Source: Methylocystis rosea
GTDB taxonomy: Bacteria > Pseudomonadota > Alphaproteobacteria > Rhizobiales > Beijerinckiaceae
Assembly: GCF_003855495.1 (NCBI RefSeq)
Contig: NZ_CP034086.1
Span: 3,578,721-3,642,720 of the forward strand
Direction of reading: 5' to 3'
Length of the DNA stretch: 64,000 bases
Shown here: one piece after another, positions 7,666 through 17,073 of the stretch
Layout of the letters: each line of letters starts with the position of its first letter
Position numbering within the stretch: the stretch's first letter is position 1
Translations under genes and position numbers: made by a program
Notes under the pieces: model-generated
Told to the model about the DNA's origin: nothing
The model's input: the letters and a program-made list of their open reading frames with translations, nothing else
The model's database searches: none

Positions 7666-10600
7666 CGAACATCTCCCGATGGGCGATCCGCAATCCCGTA
7701 GCGACCACAGTTCTGTTCTTGTTATTGACACTGGCGGGTCTCGTCGCATTTTCGAAGCTTCGCCTGAATAACATGCCGGACATGGAGATTCCGAAGGTGA
7801 CTGTCGGCGTCGCCTGGGCTGGGGCGGCGCCGACGGAAATAGAATCCCAGATTACGCGTCTCATTGAAGATAGCGTCACCGGACTAGGCAACGTCAATCA
7901 CGTGCGTTCAACCGTGAATGAGGGATTTTCTTCCAGCATGATCGAGTTCGCGATCGGGACAGACATCGACCGAGCGATGAATGACGTTCGTGATGCTGTG
8001 ATGTCCATTCGTTCGAAAATGCCTCGCGCTGCTCTCGATCCCATAATCCAACGTGTCGAAGCGACCGGACAGGCCATCCTGACGTTCATCGTCGACGCGC
8101 CAGCGATGGCTCCAGACGACCTGAGTTGGTTCATCGACAATGATATCGCCAGGGCCGTGCTGACAGCGCCGGGAGTATCCCGAATTTCAAGATCCGGCGG
8201 CGTCGACGCGGAGATTACGGTTAAACTCGATCCCGATCGGCTGATGGCGCTTGGCATAACCGCCTTCGAGATTTCCGACCTGATCAAGAGTCAGAACATC
8301 AATCAGCCAGGCGGCCGCGTAACGTTGGGCGAGGTGGAACAACCGATTCGAACGATCGGTAGTGTCTTGGATGTTGTAAGCCTGAAGGCCATGCGCATCG
8401 CTATCAGCGATGGTCGGAGCATCAGACTCTCCGATTTGGGCGCCGTGGAGCGGTCCTGGGCTGAGCCGCGACAGAGAGCACGTTTCAACGACCGGGAAGT
8501 CATCGGCTTCAGCGTTTACAGAGCGGTTGGAGCCGGCGAGGTCGCCGTGGCGCGGGATGTTCGAAGGCGAATGACGGAATTCGCCGCCGCCCACCCGGGA
8601 GTAAGCATTCTCGAAGTGACTTCGTCGACCGACTCTGTGGTCGAGGGATATGACGCGGCTCTGGAGGCGGCTTTTTTGGGTGCGCTGTTGGCCGTATTGG
8701 TCATCTGGGCGTTTCTGCGCGATATCCGCGCGACGCTGATTTCGAGCGCAGCGCTGCCATTATCCCTGATCCCAACATTCGCTGTCATGTATGCGCTGGA
8801 TCAATCTCTTAACAACCTCTCGCTGTTGGGGATTGCCCTCGTTGTCGGAATTCTCGTCGACGACGCGATCGTGGAAATTGAGAACATCGTTCGACATGTC
8901 CGACAGTCTGGAAAAAGTGTCTATGATGCAGCTATCGATGCAGCCGATGAGATCGGCCTAGCTGTCGTTGCAACGACCTTCGCAATCATCGCGGTATTTT
9001 TGCCCGTCGGTCTGATGCCGGGCATACCCGGCCAGTTCTTCAAGGCGTTCTCGATCGCCGTCTGCAGTTCCGTATTCTTTTCTCTGATTGTAGCGCGTCT
9101 TTTGACGCCTTTGATGGCGGCGTTCTTTTTGAGAGAAAATAATAGCGAGCGCCGCGAGCCCGCGTGGGTGCGGCAATACGGGCGGATGTTGAACTGGACC
9201 TTGCGCCATCGGTGGATCACAATTGTCGGGGGCGTGATATTCTTCGTGGCGTCGCTTTCGCTCGTTCTTTTCCTTCCCACCGAATTCATGCCGGCCGCCG
9301 ACCGCGGCCGCTCCATCCTTGGCGTTGAATTGGCGCCGGGCTCGACGTTGCAGGAAACTGACACCGCGATCCAAAAGGTAGTTTCTGTTCTGAGGGCGAG
9401 GCCGGAAGTCGCATCGGTGTATGCAGCGCTTGGAACGCAGACGTTGACCTCATCAGGACCTGGCGGCTTCTCGACTTTGGTCGGGGAGGTCAGGAAGGCC
9501 ACGGTCACGGCAAACCTTGTCGCGAGAGACCAGAGAGCGCTCTCACAGCAGGCGTTTCAAGCTTTGATCGGGCCAGAGCTAGCGAAGATTCCGGGCGCAC
9601 GGATGCGGTTTGGAGAGGATGGCCCCTCCGGTGCAAAGATCCAGGTGTCGTTGATGAGCGACGATCCTGCAGCGCTCGCAAGCTCGGCCCGACGATTGGC
9701 CCAAGAGATGCGTGCGACGCCGGGATTTCATCGGGCGGGAACGACCACCAGCTTTGCGAGACCCGAGCTGCAGATCGCTCCCAAGAGCGACAAGGCGGCC
9801 GCCCTCGGCGTTTCCACGACAACAATCGCGAGAACCGTCAACATCGCCACGATAGGCGACGTCGAACAGAATCTTGGCAAGTTCAGTTTGAACGGCAGAC
9901 AGATACCTATCCGCGTGTTGCTGAACGATGAGGCGCGTACCGATCTTTCCCGTATATCCATTCTTCAGGTTCCAGCATTTGAGCAGTCGTTGCCGCTGTC
10001 GTCGGTTGCGGACGTCACCTTCGGGTCTGGCCCGAACCAGATTGATCGCATTGATCGCACCCGAACCGAGACGATCGAAGCTGAATTGAGCGGAATCACC
10101 ATTGGTGAAGCCGAACGTTTGGTCTCAAACCTCTCGTCGCTCAGGCGGCTGCCGGCGTCGGTAACACGCAAGCTGGCGGGCGATTCCGAACGTATGCAGG
10201 AGTTGTTTGGTAGCTTCGCGCTTGCGATAAGTTCAGGAATCATTCTGCTTTTTTTTGTTCTTGCTCTCCTGTTTAACGGGTTCGTTCAACCGGCCACCAT
10301 CCTGACTGCGCTTCCCTTGTCGCTGGGCGGAGCGCTTGGTCTTTTACTCATGACGCGAACGTCAATTTCGCTGCCGGTGTTGATCGGCATTTTGATGCTG
10401 ATGGGAATCGCAGCGAAGAATTCAATTCTTCTTGTGGAGTATGCGATTGTCGCCCAGCGCGACAACGGTATGGAGCGTGCGCACGCGCTTTTGAATGCAG
10501 CTCGTAAGCGCGCGCGGCCAATCGTGATGACCACGGTCGCCATGGGCGCCGGGATGCTGCCGATTGCGCTCGGCATTGGAGCAGACGCTGAAACGCGTGC

Positions 10601-10745
10601 GCCCATGGCGATCGCCGTCATCGGAGGTCTCATCAGTTCGACAATTCTCAGCCTTGTTTACGTCCCCGCCTTCTTTACGGTCATGTACGACTTGGAATGC
10701 TGGATTAGAAAACGTTTTCGGGCGACTGAGACACAAAACGCATGA
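7662..10745 (+). CDS. RND-family efflux pump permease
   Basis: A 1027-residue inner-membrane transporter with the duplicated RND layout: one N-terminal helix, a large periplasmic loop, a block of helices, a second loop and a second block. The proton-relay segment GILVDDAIVEIEN keeps the paired Asp of TM4, and the second half carries GIAAKNSILLVEYA. It exports drugs, dyes or other hydrophobic compounds driven by the proton gradient. The adaptor gene precedes it; the outer-membrane factor is probably the NodT-type gene at 14248. The substrate class cannot be read off; it looks more like the HAE/MdtB group than the metal pumps. Confidence 0.94.
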   Translation: MTNISRWAIRNPVATTVLFLLLTLAGLVAFSKLRLNNMPDMEIPKVTVGVAWAGAAPTEIESQITRLIEDSVTGLGNVNHVRSTVNEGFSSSMIEFAIGTDIDRAMNDVRDAVMSIRSKMPRAALDPIIQRVEATGQAILTFIVDAPAMAPDDLSWFIDNDIARAVLTAPGVSRISRSGGVDAEITVKLDPDRLMALGITAFEISDLIKSQNINQPGGRVTLGEVEQPIRTIGSVLDVVSLKAMRIAISDGRSIRLSDLGAVERSWAEPRQRARFNDREVIGFSVYRAVGAGEVAVARDVRRRMTEFAAAHPGVSILEVTSSTDSVVEGYDAALEAAFLGALLAVLVIWAFLRDIRATLISSAALPLSLIPTFAVMYALDQSLNNLSLLGIALVVGILVDDAIVEIENIVRHVRQSGKSVYDAAIDAADEIGLAVVATTFAIIAVFLPVGLMPGIPGQFFKAFSIAVCSSVFFSLIVARLLTPLMAAFFLRENNSERREPAWVRQYGRMLNWTLRHRWITIVGGVIFFVASLSLVLFLPTEFMPAADRGRSILGVELAPGSTLQETDTAIQKVVSVLRARPEVASVYAALGTQTLTSSGPGGFSTLVGEVRKATVTANLVARDQRALSQQAFQALIGPELAKIPGARMRFGEDGPSGAKIQVSLMSDDPAALASSARRLAQEMRATPGFHRAGTTTSFARPELQIAPKSDKAAALGVSTTTIARTVNIATIGDVEQNLGKFSLNGRQIPIRVLLNDEARTDLSRISILQVPAFEQSLPLSSVADVTFGSGPNQIDRIDRTRTETIEAELSGITIGEAERLVSNLSSLRRLPASVTRKLAGDSERMQELFGSFALAISSGIILLFFVLALLFNGFVQPATILTALPLSLGGALGLLLMTRTSISLPVLIGILMLMGIAAKNSILLVEYAIVAQRDNGMERAHALLNAARKRARPIVMTTVAMGAGMLPIALGIGADAETRAPMAIAVIGGLISSTILSLVYVPAFFTVMYDLECWIRKRFRATETQNA

Positions 10746-11031
10746 TCGTTTGAGGTCAAGTCCCATTCCGGTTGCGTTTCACCGTGGTCAGTCCCATTCC
10801 AGCGGCATTCTCATGGCGCTTCCTAACACGCCGGCGACGGCAGAAGAGCTGCCCATATTCCTCGCAGATGGTCAAACGTTCGCGGCAAATCATCGGGTTT
10901 TCGCCAGATTGCGGAAAAGCAATTGGCTTCCGAAGCACCGGCCTTATCGCATCGATCGGGCATAACGGCCGGATGCAAAATCACTCCGCAATCGCCAACG
11001 CGGCAGTCCGCAATTGCAGAAGCACAGCCCC
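10746..11031. other. Spacer between RND pump and patatin gene
   Basis: About 290 bases between two converging genes. Open frames here lack recognisable features. An approximate duplication (GTCCCATTCCGGTTGCG and GTCCCATTCCAGCGGC, 10759-10808) is visible near the left side. No clear terminator. Confidence 0.4.
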
Positions 11032-12315
11032 TCAATTCAACGATGACAACGCCAAGGCCGGAACTTGGGGATGTCGGGGTGCGGGAAGCACGGGCTTCTT
11101 AACTAACCCCGGGGGGGCTTTCATCCAGACGTAACCCTGGAAGCCAGAGCGATACCCTTCGTCGTAGAGCGCTTGCATGTAAGCTTGTTCAAAGGGCTCC
11201 GCCCATCTCAAGCTGAACTTGGAAGGAATTACGGCGAGGTTGAAGTCGGAGCCGTCGGCCTGCGCCGTGGCGTAAATGCGATAGAGATCCCCGATGCTTT
11301 GGTTCTTGATGAGGGTGAACACCGACCGCCGGGAGATCGAGAGGACGCCAGCCTCGACAGACTCCCACTCGGGATTGATCTTTCCGTTGCGGATGATGAA
11401 GAGGCGCCTCGTGGACAGTTTCGTCGCGGGGCCGAGCTCACGAGGAGCCAATGAGGTGGGCGGCACGAAGACCTGCTGAGTTACGCCACCATCGACATGC
11501 AATTCTTCATAAGTACGGCCTTCGGCCCGAACCTTGATGCGTACCGGAGGAAAGGCGCCTGGGATTGACGTAGAGGCCAAAAGAATCTTACGAAAAAGAC
11601 TGAGAGCGTGTGGATGCCCGCTCATTGCGATGCGTCCCATGTCCCAAAGGACGGGCCGTTGAGCATCGAGGTTCGTCGTGCCGATCAACAGGACCCTCCC
11701 TTTTTTGCGTTCGCGGGCGACGTCGCGAAGGAAACGGTCGTCGACATAATTCTCAATCAGATTTTCAAGCGGAGAACTGTCAACTAGGCCGGACCCTACG
11801 AGCAGCGGCATAATGCCGGGATCATAAATGTCGCTGCGCGTGTATTTGGTGAAAATCTCTTTCAACTCAGCATTTCTGCTTGAACCCAGGTAGACGAACG
11901 GTGCAGTGAGCGCACCCGCGCTGACACCGGTGACAAAATCGAAGTCCGGTCGGGTGCCGGCCTCACTCCATCCCACCAGGAGACCGGCTCCGAACGCGCC
12001 ATTGTCTGCTCCGCCCGAGATAGCGAGAATGTTGAGTTCGGGTGATTGCCGTGAACGTCTGCGTGCTTCGGCAAGCGCGCCCAACTTGGGCCTTTCCGCC
12101 CCGACAAGCGCAGTAAGAGATTCCGCCGACGCGTCTCCCCAGACGCGGACATTGGGCATGCCCGTGAGTTCGGCTTCATCTGCGAGCCGCTCCGGCAGAA
12201 CGTCGCGGGCAATCATAGTTGCGCATCCTGTGTTGAATGCTGCAATTAAAAGTAGCGCCATCGCAGAGCATGCCCTTAGCGGCGAGGACGTCGCAGTCAC
12301 GCTTGTCGAGCGCAT
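11032..12315 (-). CDS. Patatin-like phospholipase lipoprotein
   Basis: A 427-residue protein starting at 12315, where a lipoprotein signal begins (hydrophobic stretch then FNTGC, lipid-anchored Cys31). It has the patatin oxyanion loop GGADNGAFGAG (about 101-111), the nucleophile elbow GVSAG with Ser132, and the catalytic Asp275 in HVDGG, so the Ser-Asp dyad is complete. It is likely an exported, membrane-anchored acyl hydrolase. The open frame runs 330 bases further upstream into a decayed response regulator, which explains the apparent fusion; I treat that as accidental read-through. Position within an efflux island suggests an envelope role. Confidence 0.9.
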   Translation of the reverse strand: MRSTSVTATSSPLRACSAMALLLIAAFNTGCATMIARDVLPERLADEAELTGMPNVRVWGDASAESLTALVGAERPKLGALAEARRRSRQSPELNILAISGGADNGAFGAGLLVGWSEAGTRPDFDFVTGVSAGALTAPFVYLGSSRNAELKEIFTKYTRSDIYDPGIMPLLVGSGLVDSSPLENLIENYVDDRFLRDVARERKKGRVLLIGTTNLDAQRPVLWDMGRIAMSGHPHALSLFRKILLASTSIPGAFPPVRIKVRAEGRTYEELHVDGGVTQQVFVPPTSLAPRELGPATKLSTRRLFIIRNGKINPEWESVEAGVLSISRRSVFTLIKNQSIGDLYRIYATAQADGSDFNLAVIPSKFSLRWAEPFEQAYMQALYDEGYRSGFQGYVWMKAPPGLVKKPVLPAPRHPQVPALALSSLN

Positions 12316-12704
12316 GTCCGCATTCGTGGAATGATCATCTTGGCGGCGACGCAGAACCGCCCGAATGCGGGCGACAAGCTCGCGCGGATTGAACGGCTTT
12401 AAGCAATCGTCAGCCCTCATCTCAAGGCCGATGATCCGCTCCACGTCTTTCTTCCGCGCAGTAAGTAGATCAATCGGAATTTTCAATCGCATGGTCCGCA
12501 AATCGCGACAAAGATCGAGCAAGGATCCATCAGGCTCCGGAACATCAAGGACGATGAGATCGATCTTGTCGGAGCAACACGCTCGTGAACCTCTGCGCAC
12601 TTGGCGGCAAGCTGGACGTGCAACCCCTGGCCCGGCATATAGCAAGCCAGAAGCGTCCGGATCTCAAGATATTCATCGACAACGAGAACTTGCGGTGCAT
12701 GCAT
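12316..12704 (-). pseudogene. Decayed OmpR-type response regulator receiver
   Basis: From 12704 leftward the translation starts MHAPQVLVVDEYLEIR, then breaks frame near 12565 and continues KIDLIVLDVPEPDG, LTARKKDVERIIGLEM, KPFNPRELVARIRAVLRRR. This is clearly a relative of the intact regulator at 5598-6326, whose matching segments differ only slightly. The frame is broken, the acidic pocket is altered, two residues before KPF are lost and the whole DNA-binding domain is missing. The second half then runs in frame into the patatin gene. It is a remnant of a duplicated two-component gene. Confidence 0.88.
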
Positions 12705-13156
12705 GGACAGACGGACGTTCCACAGTAATCTCCATGAGTGTCTGATCACATCAGAGCGGCATGGAGAAAATATTTTTGTAACGAAGGCTGTCCTCAGCCC
12801 AGTTAGACATTTTTCGACACAAAAATCGGTCGAGCAGAAACATTCAGTCATGCCTGACCAGATTCAGGGCCACGTAGCCCCCTTATCAATAGCGCAGCGT
12901 CAACACTCAGGGGGTCCGAATGCGCGTTTCTACTCACTTCAGTCGTTCTACGTCAGGCAGGACGGCTCCTTTCCACCCGCGACCACCTCGGGTCAAGCGC
13001 CATAAGGCATGGATCCATCCGGCGCGGGGACGGGGTTGTTCGCGCGCTTATCGCCAGTTGTCGAGCTGGACGAACGTCTTGATCCTGCGCGCGGCTCTAC
13101 TGGTCATCCCCATTGACTGCGAAGCCACAACACAACCGTTTGGTCGATCCTCTCTT

Positions 13157-14017
13157 GTGCAGTTAGGCGGCATACCCCGCTGCGGTTCCTTCGCGATGTG
13201 GGTCGTCGCTAGCTTACTGTCCGGCTGCGCAACTGCGCCGCTTGTCCAAGGTGTTGGTCTGTCGTCATACGAGGGTCTGACTCCCTCTGATGGCCTGGTC
13301 ACGAAGTCGCGCTTTCAAATAAGGAAGGAGCGTGTCATGGCGGCAAAAACGATCAAGATCGCGCCGACAGCTTTCCCGCCTACCGTCGCGCCGACGTTGT
13401 CGAACGAACAGCGGGCGCTCGTAGCGAATGCTGTGGATCGCGCTCTGTGTGTCAGCCTCAGCGATCGCTTCGATGTGGTCTCGTTGGATGCGCCAGCTGA
13501 CTTGACCGTACGCGCCGGCGTTACCCAGGCGACGGAGACCAACGAAGTTGCGGCGGGCCTCTCAGTTGCGACTTCAGTTGGCACAAATTTTATTGATTTT
13601 GGCACGAGTGTTCCGATTCCGGTACCGCGCATTCCGTTTGGGTTGGGAGATCTTTCTATTGAAGCTGAAGCAGTTGACCGTTCTGGCCGACAGCAAGCAG
13701 CCATGCTTTGGGGTCGAGGCGCAACGGTCTTCTTCAGCTCGCCCAGGGTGTCAAAGGCGAGTGATGCTTACGATTTAGCGGACGCGTTTGGCGATGACTT
13801 TGCAAATTTGCTCGTCAAGGGCGAGAGCCCCTTCAACGCCACTGGCATCGATATTCCCTCTTGGCAAAAAATCCACTCGACGATGGGCTTGGCTCCGAAG
13901 TATGCGGCGTGTGAGAACTATGGCCGCTATCCAGGCATTGCGGGTTTTGTCGGCGGCCAACTCGGGTTGCCACCTGAATGGACCGATCAAGGCGCAAACA
14001 GCACTCCAACGCTGTAA
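13157..14017 (+). CDS. DUF3313 family lipoprotein
   Basis: A lipoprotein with the lipobox SLLSGC followed by ATAPLVQG. The open frame begins further upstream, but only a start at GTG 13157 (or ATG 13196) gives a plausible short lipoprotein signal; I chose 13157 because it leaves an Arg before the hydrophobic part. The body (GLSSYEGLTPSDGLVTKS, then a mixed alpha/beta domain) matches DUF3313 proteins, whose function is unknown. It is flanked by a patatin lipoprotein and an outer-membrane efflux factor, so an envelope role is likely. The 5' end remains uncertain. Confidence 0.72.
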   Translation: MQLGGIPRCGSFAMWVVASLLSGCATAPLVQGVGLSSYEGLTPSDGLVTKSRFQIRKERVMAAKTIKIAPTAFPPTVAPTLSNEQRALVANAVDRALCVSLSDRFDVVSLDAPADLTVRAGVTQATETNEVAAGLSVATSVGTNFIDFGTSVPIPVPRIPFGLGDLSIEAEAVDRSGRQQAAMLWGRGATVFFSSPRVSKASDAYDLADAFGDDFANLLVKGESPFNATGIDIPSWQKIHSTMGLAPKYAACENYGRYPGIAGFVGGQLGLPPEWTDQGANSTPTL

Positions 14018-14247
14018 CAAATTGGTCTGTGCAGTGGTGAGACGCCCGCTACCCGTCCTCTTCCTTTCAGCGCGAATTTCGATTCGCGCGTGAACGCGAA
14101 ATGTGCGGTTGCTCCGTCAAGCGATCGCGGAATGAGAACGAGACAGCGGCCCCGGGCACAGCCTCTGTGGGCGTCCATCCATCATGAGGGGGAGCGCCGC
14201 TGGATCTCCGCATTGTCGACCAACAAATGATCTGCGCCGGAGTTCCG

Positions 14248-15759
14248 ATGCCCGTTCATGTTATGCATTACCGTCGCTGCGACCCGCGCCTGACGCTGCT
14301 ATTCGCCGTTCTCTCGAGTTCGATGTTCGCCGGCTGCGCCGTAGGCCCTGACTACGATCAACCTGCTGTGGACCTCCCACGCAGATGGAGCAACGCTGAC
14401 AGCGGCGACGCCCAACGCCCCGCCCAGCTCTCGCAATGGTGGACTCGCCTCAACGACCCTCTCTTGAACACGCTGGTGTCGCAAGCGGTCGATGCCAACT
14501 TCTCTGTTGAGACCGCCAAGGCCCGTGTAAGAGAAGCCCGCGCGCTCGTGAGCCAAGAAGCCGCGAATCTTCTTCCTGTCGGAGACGGCGTCGCTTCCGC
14601 CAACAGACTGCGAACCCCAGCGGTCGACGCCATACCGGCCAAAATATCCTCGGCGTATCGGTCCGGCTTCGACGCGAGCTGGGAGATCGATCTCTTCGGC
14701 GGGCTACGCAGAAGCGTTGAAGGCGCCCAATACGGAGCGGACGCCGCGGAAGAGGATCTGCGCAACACCCTACTCGTGCTGATTGGCGATGTTGCGCTGA
14801 ACTACAGCCTGGCGCGGGCGTATCAGGCGCGCGCCGCGCTGGCGCGGAGAGCCGCGAAGTCACAACGAGAATCGGCGAAGTTGACGCGGTCGAAATACGA
14901 TGCGGGCGTGGCAACGACTGCGGATGTCGCGAATGCCGAGGCGCTGGCCGCGTCGACAGAAGCCGATATCCCTTCGTTTGAAATCGACGCGGCGCGAGCT
15001 GTGCACCGGCTCGGTGTTCTGCTGGGCAAGTCACCTTCAGCATTGATCGGACAAATGAAAAATGGGGGCCTTATCTCACGGCCGAAAATGCCGCTGCCTG
15101 TCGGCGTTCCGGCTGACGTCCTCCTGACGCGCCCGGACGTGCGAAGGGCCGAGCGGCAGCTCGCTCAGGCCACGGCGAGAATCGGCGTCGCGGAAGCCGC
15201 GCGCTATCCCTCCGTCAGCCTGACCGGCAACATCGCGACCGAAGCGCTAGACATCAATGATCTCGCAAGAAAATCGTCGCTCGCTTGGGCGATCGGTCCG
15301 AGGCTCACTGTTCCAATCCTGCGCGCCGGGCAGCTCAAGGCCGTGGCCGATGCTGCGCGGGCGCGCCGCGATGCGTCTTTCGCTAATTTTCAGTCGCTGG
15401 TTCTAATCGCGATGGAGGATGTCGAGAATGCGATCGTGTCTCTCTCACAGCAACGTATCCGCAGCGGCAAATTAGCTTCAGCCGTTGCCTCTTATCGGAC
15501 GGCGGCGGACGCCGCTCGGACGCAGTTCGAGACTGGTTCCACCACCTATCTCGAACTCTTGGACGCGCAGCGCGCTCTCTACGCCGCCGAAGGAAAACTC
15601 ATCGACAGCCGACTCGCAACCGTCGCGGCCTATATTGCCCTTAACAAGTCTCTTGGCGGCGGATGGACAGGGGTGGTTAATACACAGGCGCCTCTGAACA
15701 TCGACCAGCGGAACGGCCCGCGCATTGCTACAACCCGCATATTCGGGAACGAGCGCTGA
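14248..15759 (+). CDS. Outer-membrane efflux lipoprotein, NodT/OprM family
   Basis: A 503-residue TolC-like outer-membrane factor. I start at ATG 14248, six bases after GGAG, giving a lipoprotein signal with lipobox MFAGC and then the family hallmark AVGPDYDQP. Two repeated OEP domains follow with long Ala-rich coiled-coil helices (for example about 190-250 and 400-460). It forms the outer-membrane exit duct for an RND pump; the adaptor and permease at 6580-10745 lack their own, so this is the likely partner despite the 3.5-kb gap. Length is normal. Confidence 0.92.
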   Translation: MPVHVMHYRRCDPRLTLLFAVLSSSMFAGCAVGPDYDQPAVDLPRRWSNADSGDAQRPAQLSQWWTRLNDPLLNTLVSQAVDANFSVETAKARVREARALVSQEAANLLPVGDGVASANRLRTPAVDAIPAKISSAYRSGFDASWEIDLFGGLRRSVEGAQYGADAAEEDLRNTLLVLIGDVALNYSLARAYQARAALARRAAKSQRESAKLTRSKYDAGVATTADVANAEALAASTEADIPSFEIDAARAVHRLGVLLGKSPSALIGQMKNGGLISRPKMPLPVGVPADVLLTRPDVRRAERQLAQATARIGVAEAARYPSVSLTGNIATEALDINDLARKSSLAWAIGPRLTVPILRAGQLKAVADAARARRDASFANFQSLVLIAMEDVENAIVSLSQQRIRSGKLASAVASYRTAADAARTQFETGSTTYLELLDAQRALYAAEGKLIDSRLATVAAYIALNKSLGGGWTGVVNTQAPLNIDQRNGPRIATTRIFGNER

Positions 15760-15949
15760 AGTTGCGAGTTTTGGCTCGTCCGCGCCAAATTGATGCGCCG
15801 CTTCAAAGTGCTGCCGCGAGGACGGCGAGCGGGTTCCGGCATTCCCCGCTGCGCTTAGGTCGTTCGGAACTGACCGTACGACGATCGACAGGCGCGTTCC
15901 GCCCGCTTTCCTTATCTGACCGACTTCGCCCGCATAGACCGGATGCAAA

Positions 15950-16363
15950 TTGAATCGCATCTGGCGAATGACCCTTCCGAAGGCGCGGACTCGAAGTCTC
16001 ACAGATCGCCTGGTCGACGGCTATCGCGCCACGTCTCATTGGGTCACCAAGCCGCTGTTGCCCGTTTTCGGGGCGACGCCGACCGAAGGCCGTTTCGTGC
16101 GTGATCGAAACAGGATCACGGCGGAAGGGGTCACCGCCGGTTTGGACTTCGCGCTCTCCCTCGTCGCGGAGTTACGGGATCGCAAATATGCCGAAGGCGT
16201 TCAGCTCTTGGCGCAATATGCGCCGGTGCCCCCTTTTAACGCCGGCGAGCCTGGAACGGCGCCAGAGCCAGTCACGACAATGATCGACAATATGTTTGTC
16301 GGCCTCAAGGAGGAAATGCGCGGCGCCGCAGCAGCAGCCTATGCAAGATCGAAAGGACTCTGA
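15950..16363 (+). pseudogene. DJ-1/PfpI family protein, C-terminal fragment
   Basis: From about residue 22 the translation (DGYRATSHW, VRDRNRITAEGVTAGLDF, LAQYAPVPPFNAG) matches the C-terminal half of DJ-1/PfpI glutamine-amidotransferase-like proteins of the isonitrile hydratase/transcription factor type. The N-terminal half, with the nucleophile elbow Cys, is missing; residues 1-20 here are unrelated. It is about 115 residues instead of about 230. I read it as the remnant of a truncated gene near the right edge of the efflux island. Confidence 0.75.
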
Positions 16364-16567
16364 GGGAAACAAGCGAACAAAAAACGACCCCTGGCTCCGA
16401 AGCCGTTCATGGGAAACGCGCGTTCCTTCAGACGACATCATTCCCACGAACGAACGCGATCGGTTCTGCGGCGTAGGTCTGGACAAAGCGTCATAGCGGC
16501 ATACGTTTCGCACGATGCTACCGCAAGCTATATCGTACTATAGTGAAAGATATCGCGCTCCAGAGGA

Positions 16568-16644
16568 GTAGCGGAGGAGCGCTACCGCCTTTCCCCACAA
16601 CGCCTAAATATACGCTATTGTCTTCGGTCGTGCGCTTGATTTTC
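16568..16644 (+). repeat. 77-bp direct repeat, copy B
   Basis: Second copy of the repeat at 3874-3950, same orientation, 73 of 77 bases identical. The 6-bp hairpin GTAGCG-GAGGAG-CGCTAC is kept. Similarity ends abruptly on both sides. Confidence 0.9.
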
Positions 16645-16971
16645 TGAGCTCCTCGACGCTTCTCTCCGACTGTTTCCGCGATAGCAAAAAATTCTGGGCG
16701 CTAGCTTCGTTGCTTCGTTGCCGCTCTGTGGCGCGCGCTTTTTGGGGGCGATCCATTGGTCGCCTCTGCGATGGCGTTGGCGTGAAAGCGCCCGGCCAGC
16801 CGCCCCGACTGAATGATGAGCATCACAAGGCGGCTCGTCGCCGTAATCGCGAACGGACCGATGCCGGCGATTCACGGCGTCGTGCGTTGGCGGCTGAGCG
16901 TAGCGAAACATCTTTCGCTGAAATTGTGTGCGACGTTCGGCAACTTTAAAATCGAAAATATTAATGATATT

Positions 16972-17006
16972 AATCACATAATATCCATAGTGTATATTAT
17001 GTGATT
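16972..17006. repeat. 13-bp perfect inverted repeat
   Basis: AATCACATAATAT and ATATTATGTGATT are exact reverse complements separated by nine bases. The element lies 70 bases past the stop of the leftward kinase gene in a very AT-rich patch. It could be a bidirectional transcription stop, an operator or a transposon end; the sequence alone does not decide. Confidence 0.7.
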
Positions 17007-17073
17007 CACCGACTTCAGCGTCTTTGCCGCCGCATTAGCCCCAACCATCCCATAACGTCGCGCCGCGCGACCG

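Larger units (their letters stand above)
16364..17073. other. Gene-poor spacer with repeat copy B and palindrome
   Basis: About 700 bases without a convincing gene. It contains copy B of the 77-bp repeat (16568-16644) and a long AT-rich inverted repeat (16972-17006). The segment around 16800-16880 read leftward gives a GIGPFAITA-like phrase faintly reminiscent of IS110 transposases, too short to call. It marks the boundary between the efflux island and the kinase cassette. Confidence 0.55.

Noticed and set aside
11032..12645. A single 537-residue receiver-patatin fusion
   Set aside because: The receiver part is frame-broken at its start and lacks key residues, and a lipoprotein signal begins at 12315.
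16800..16880. IS110-like transposase remnant
   Set aside because: Only a GIGPFAITA-like phrase is seen; too short to support.
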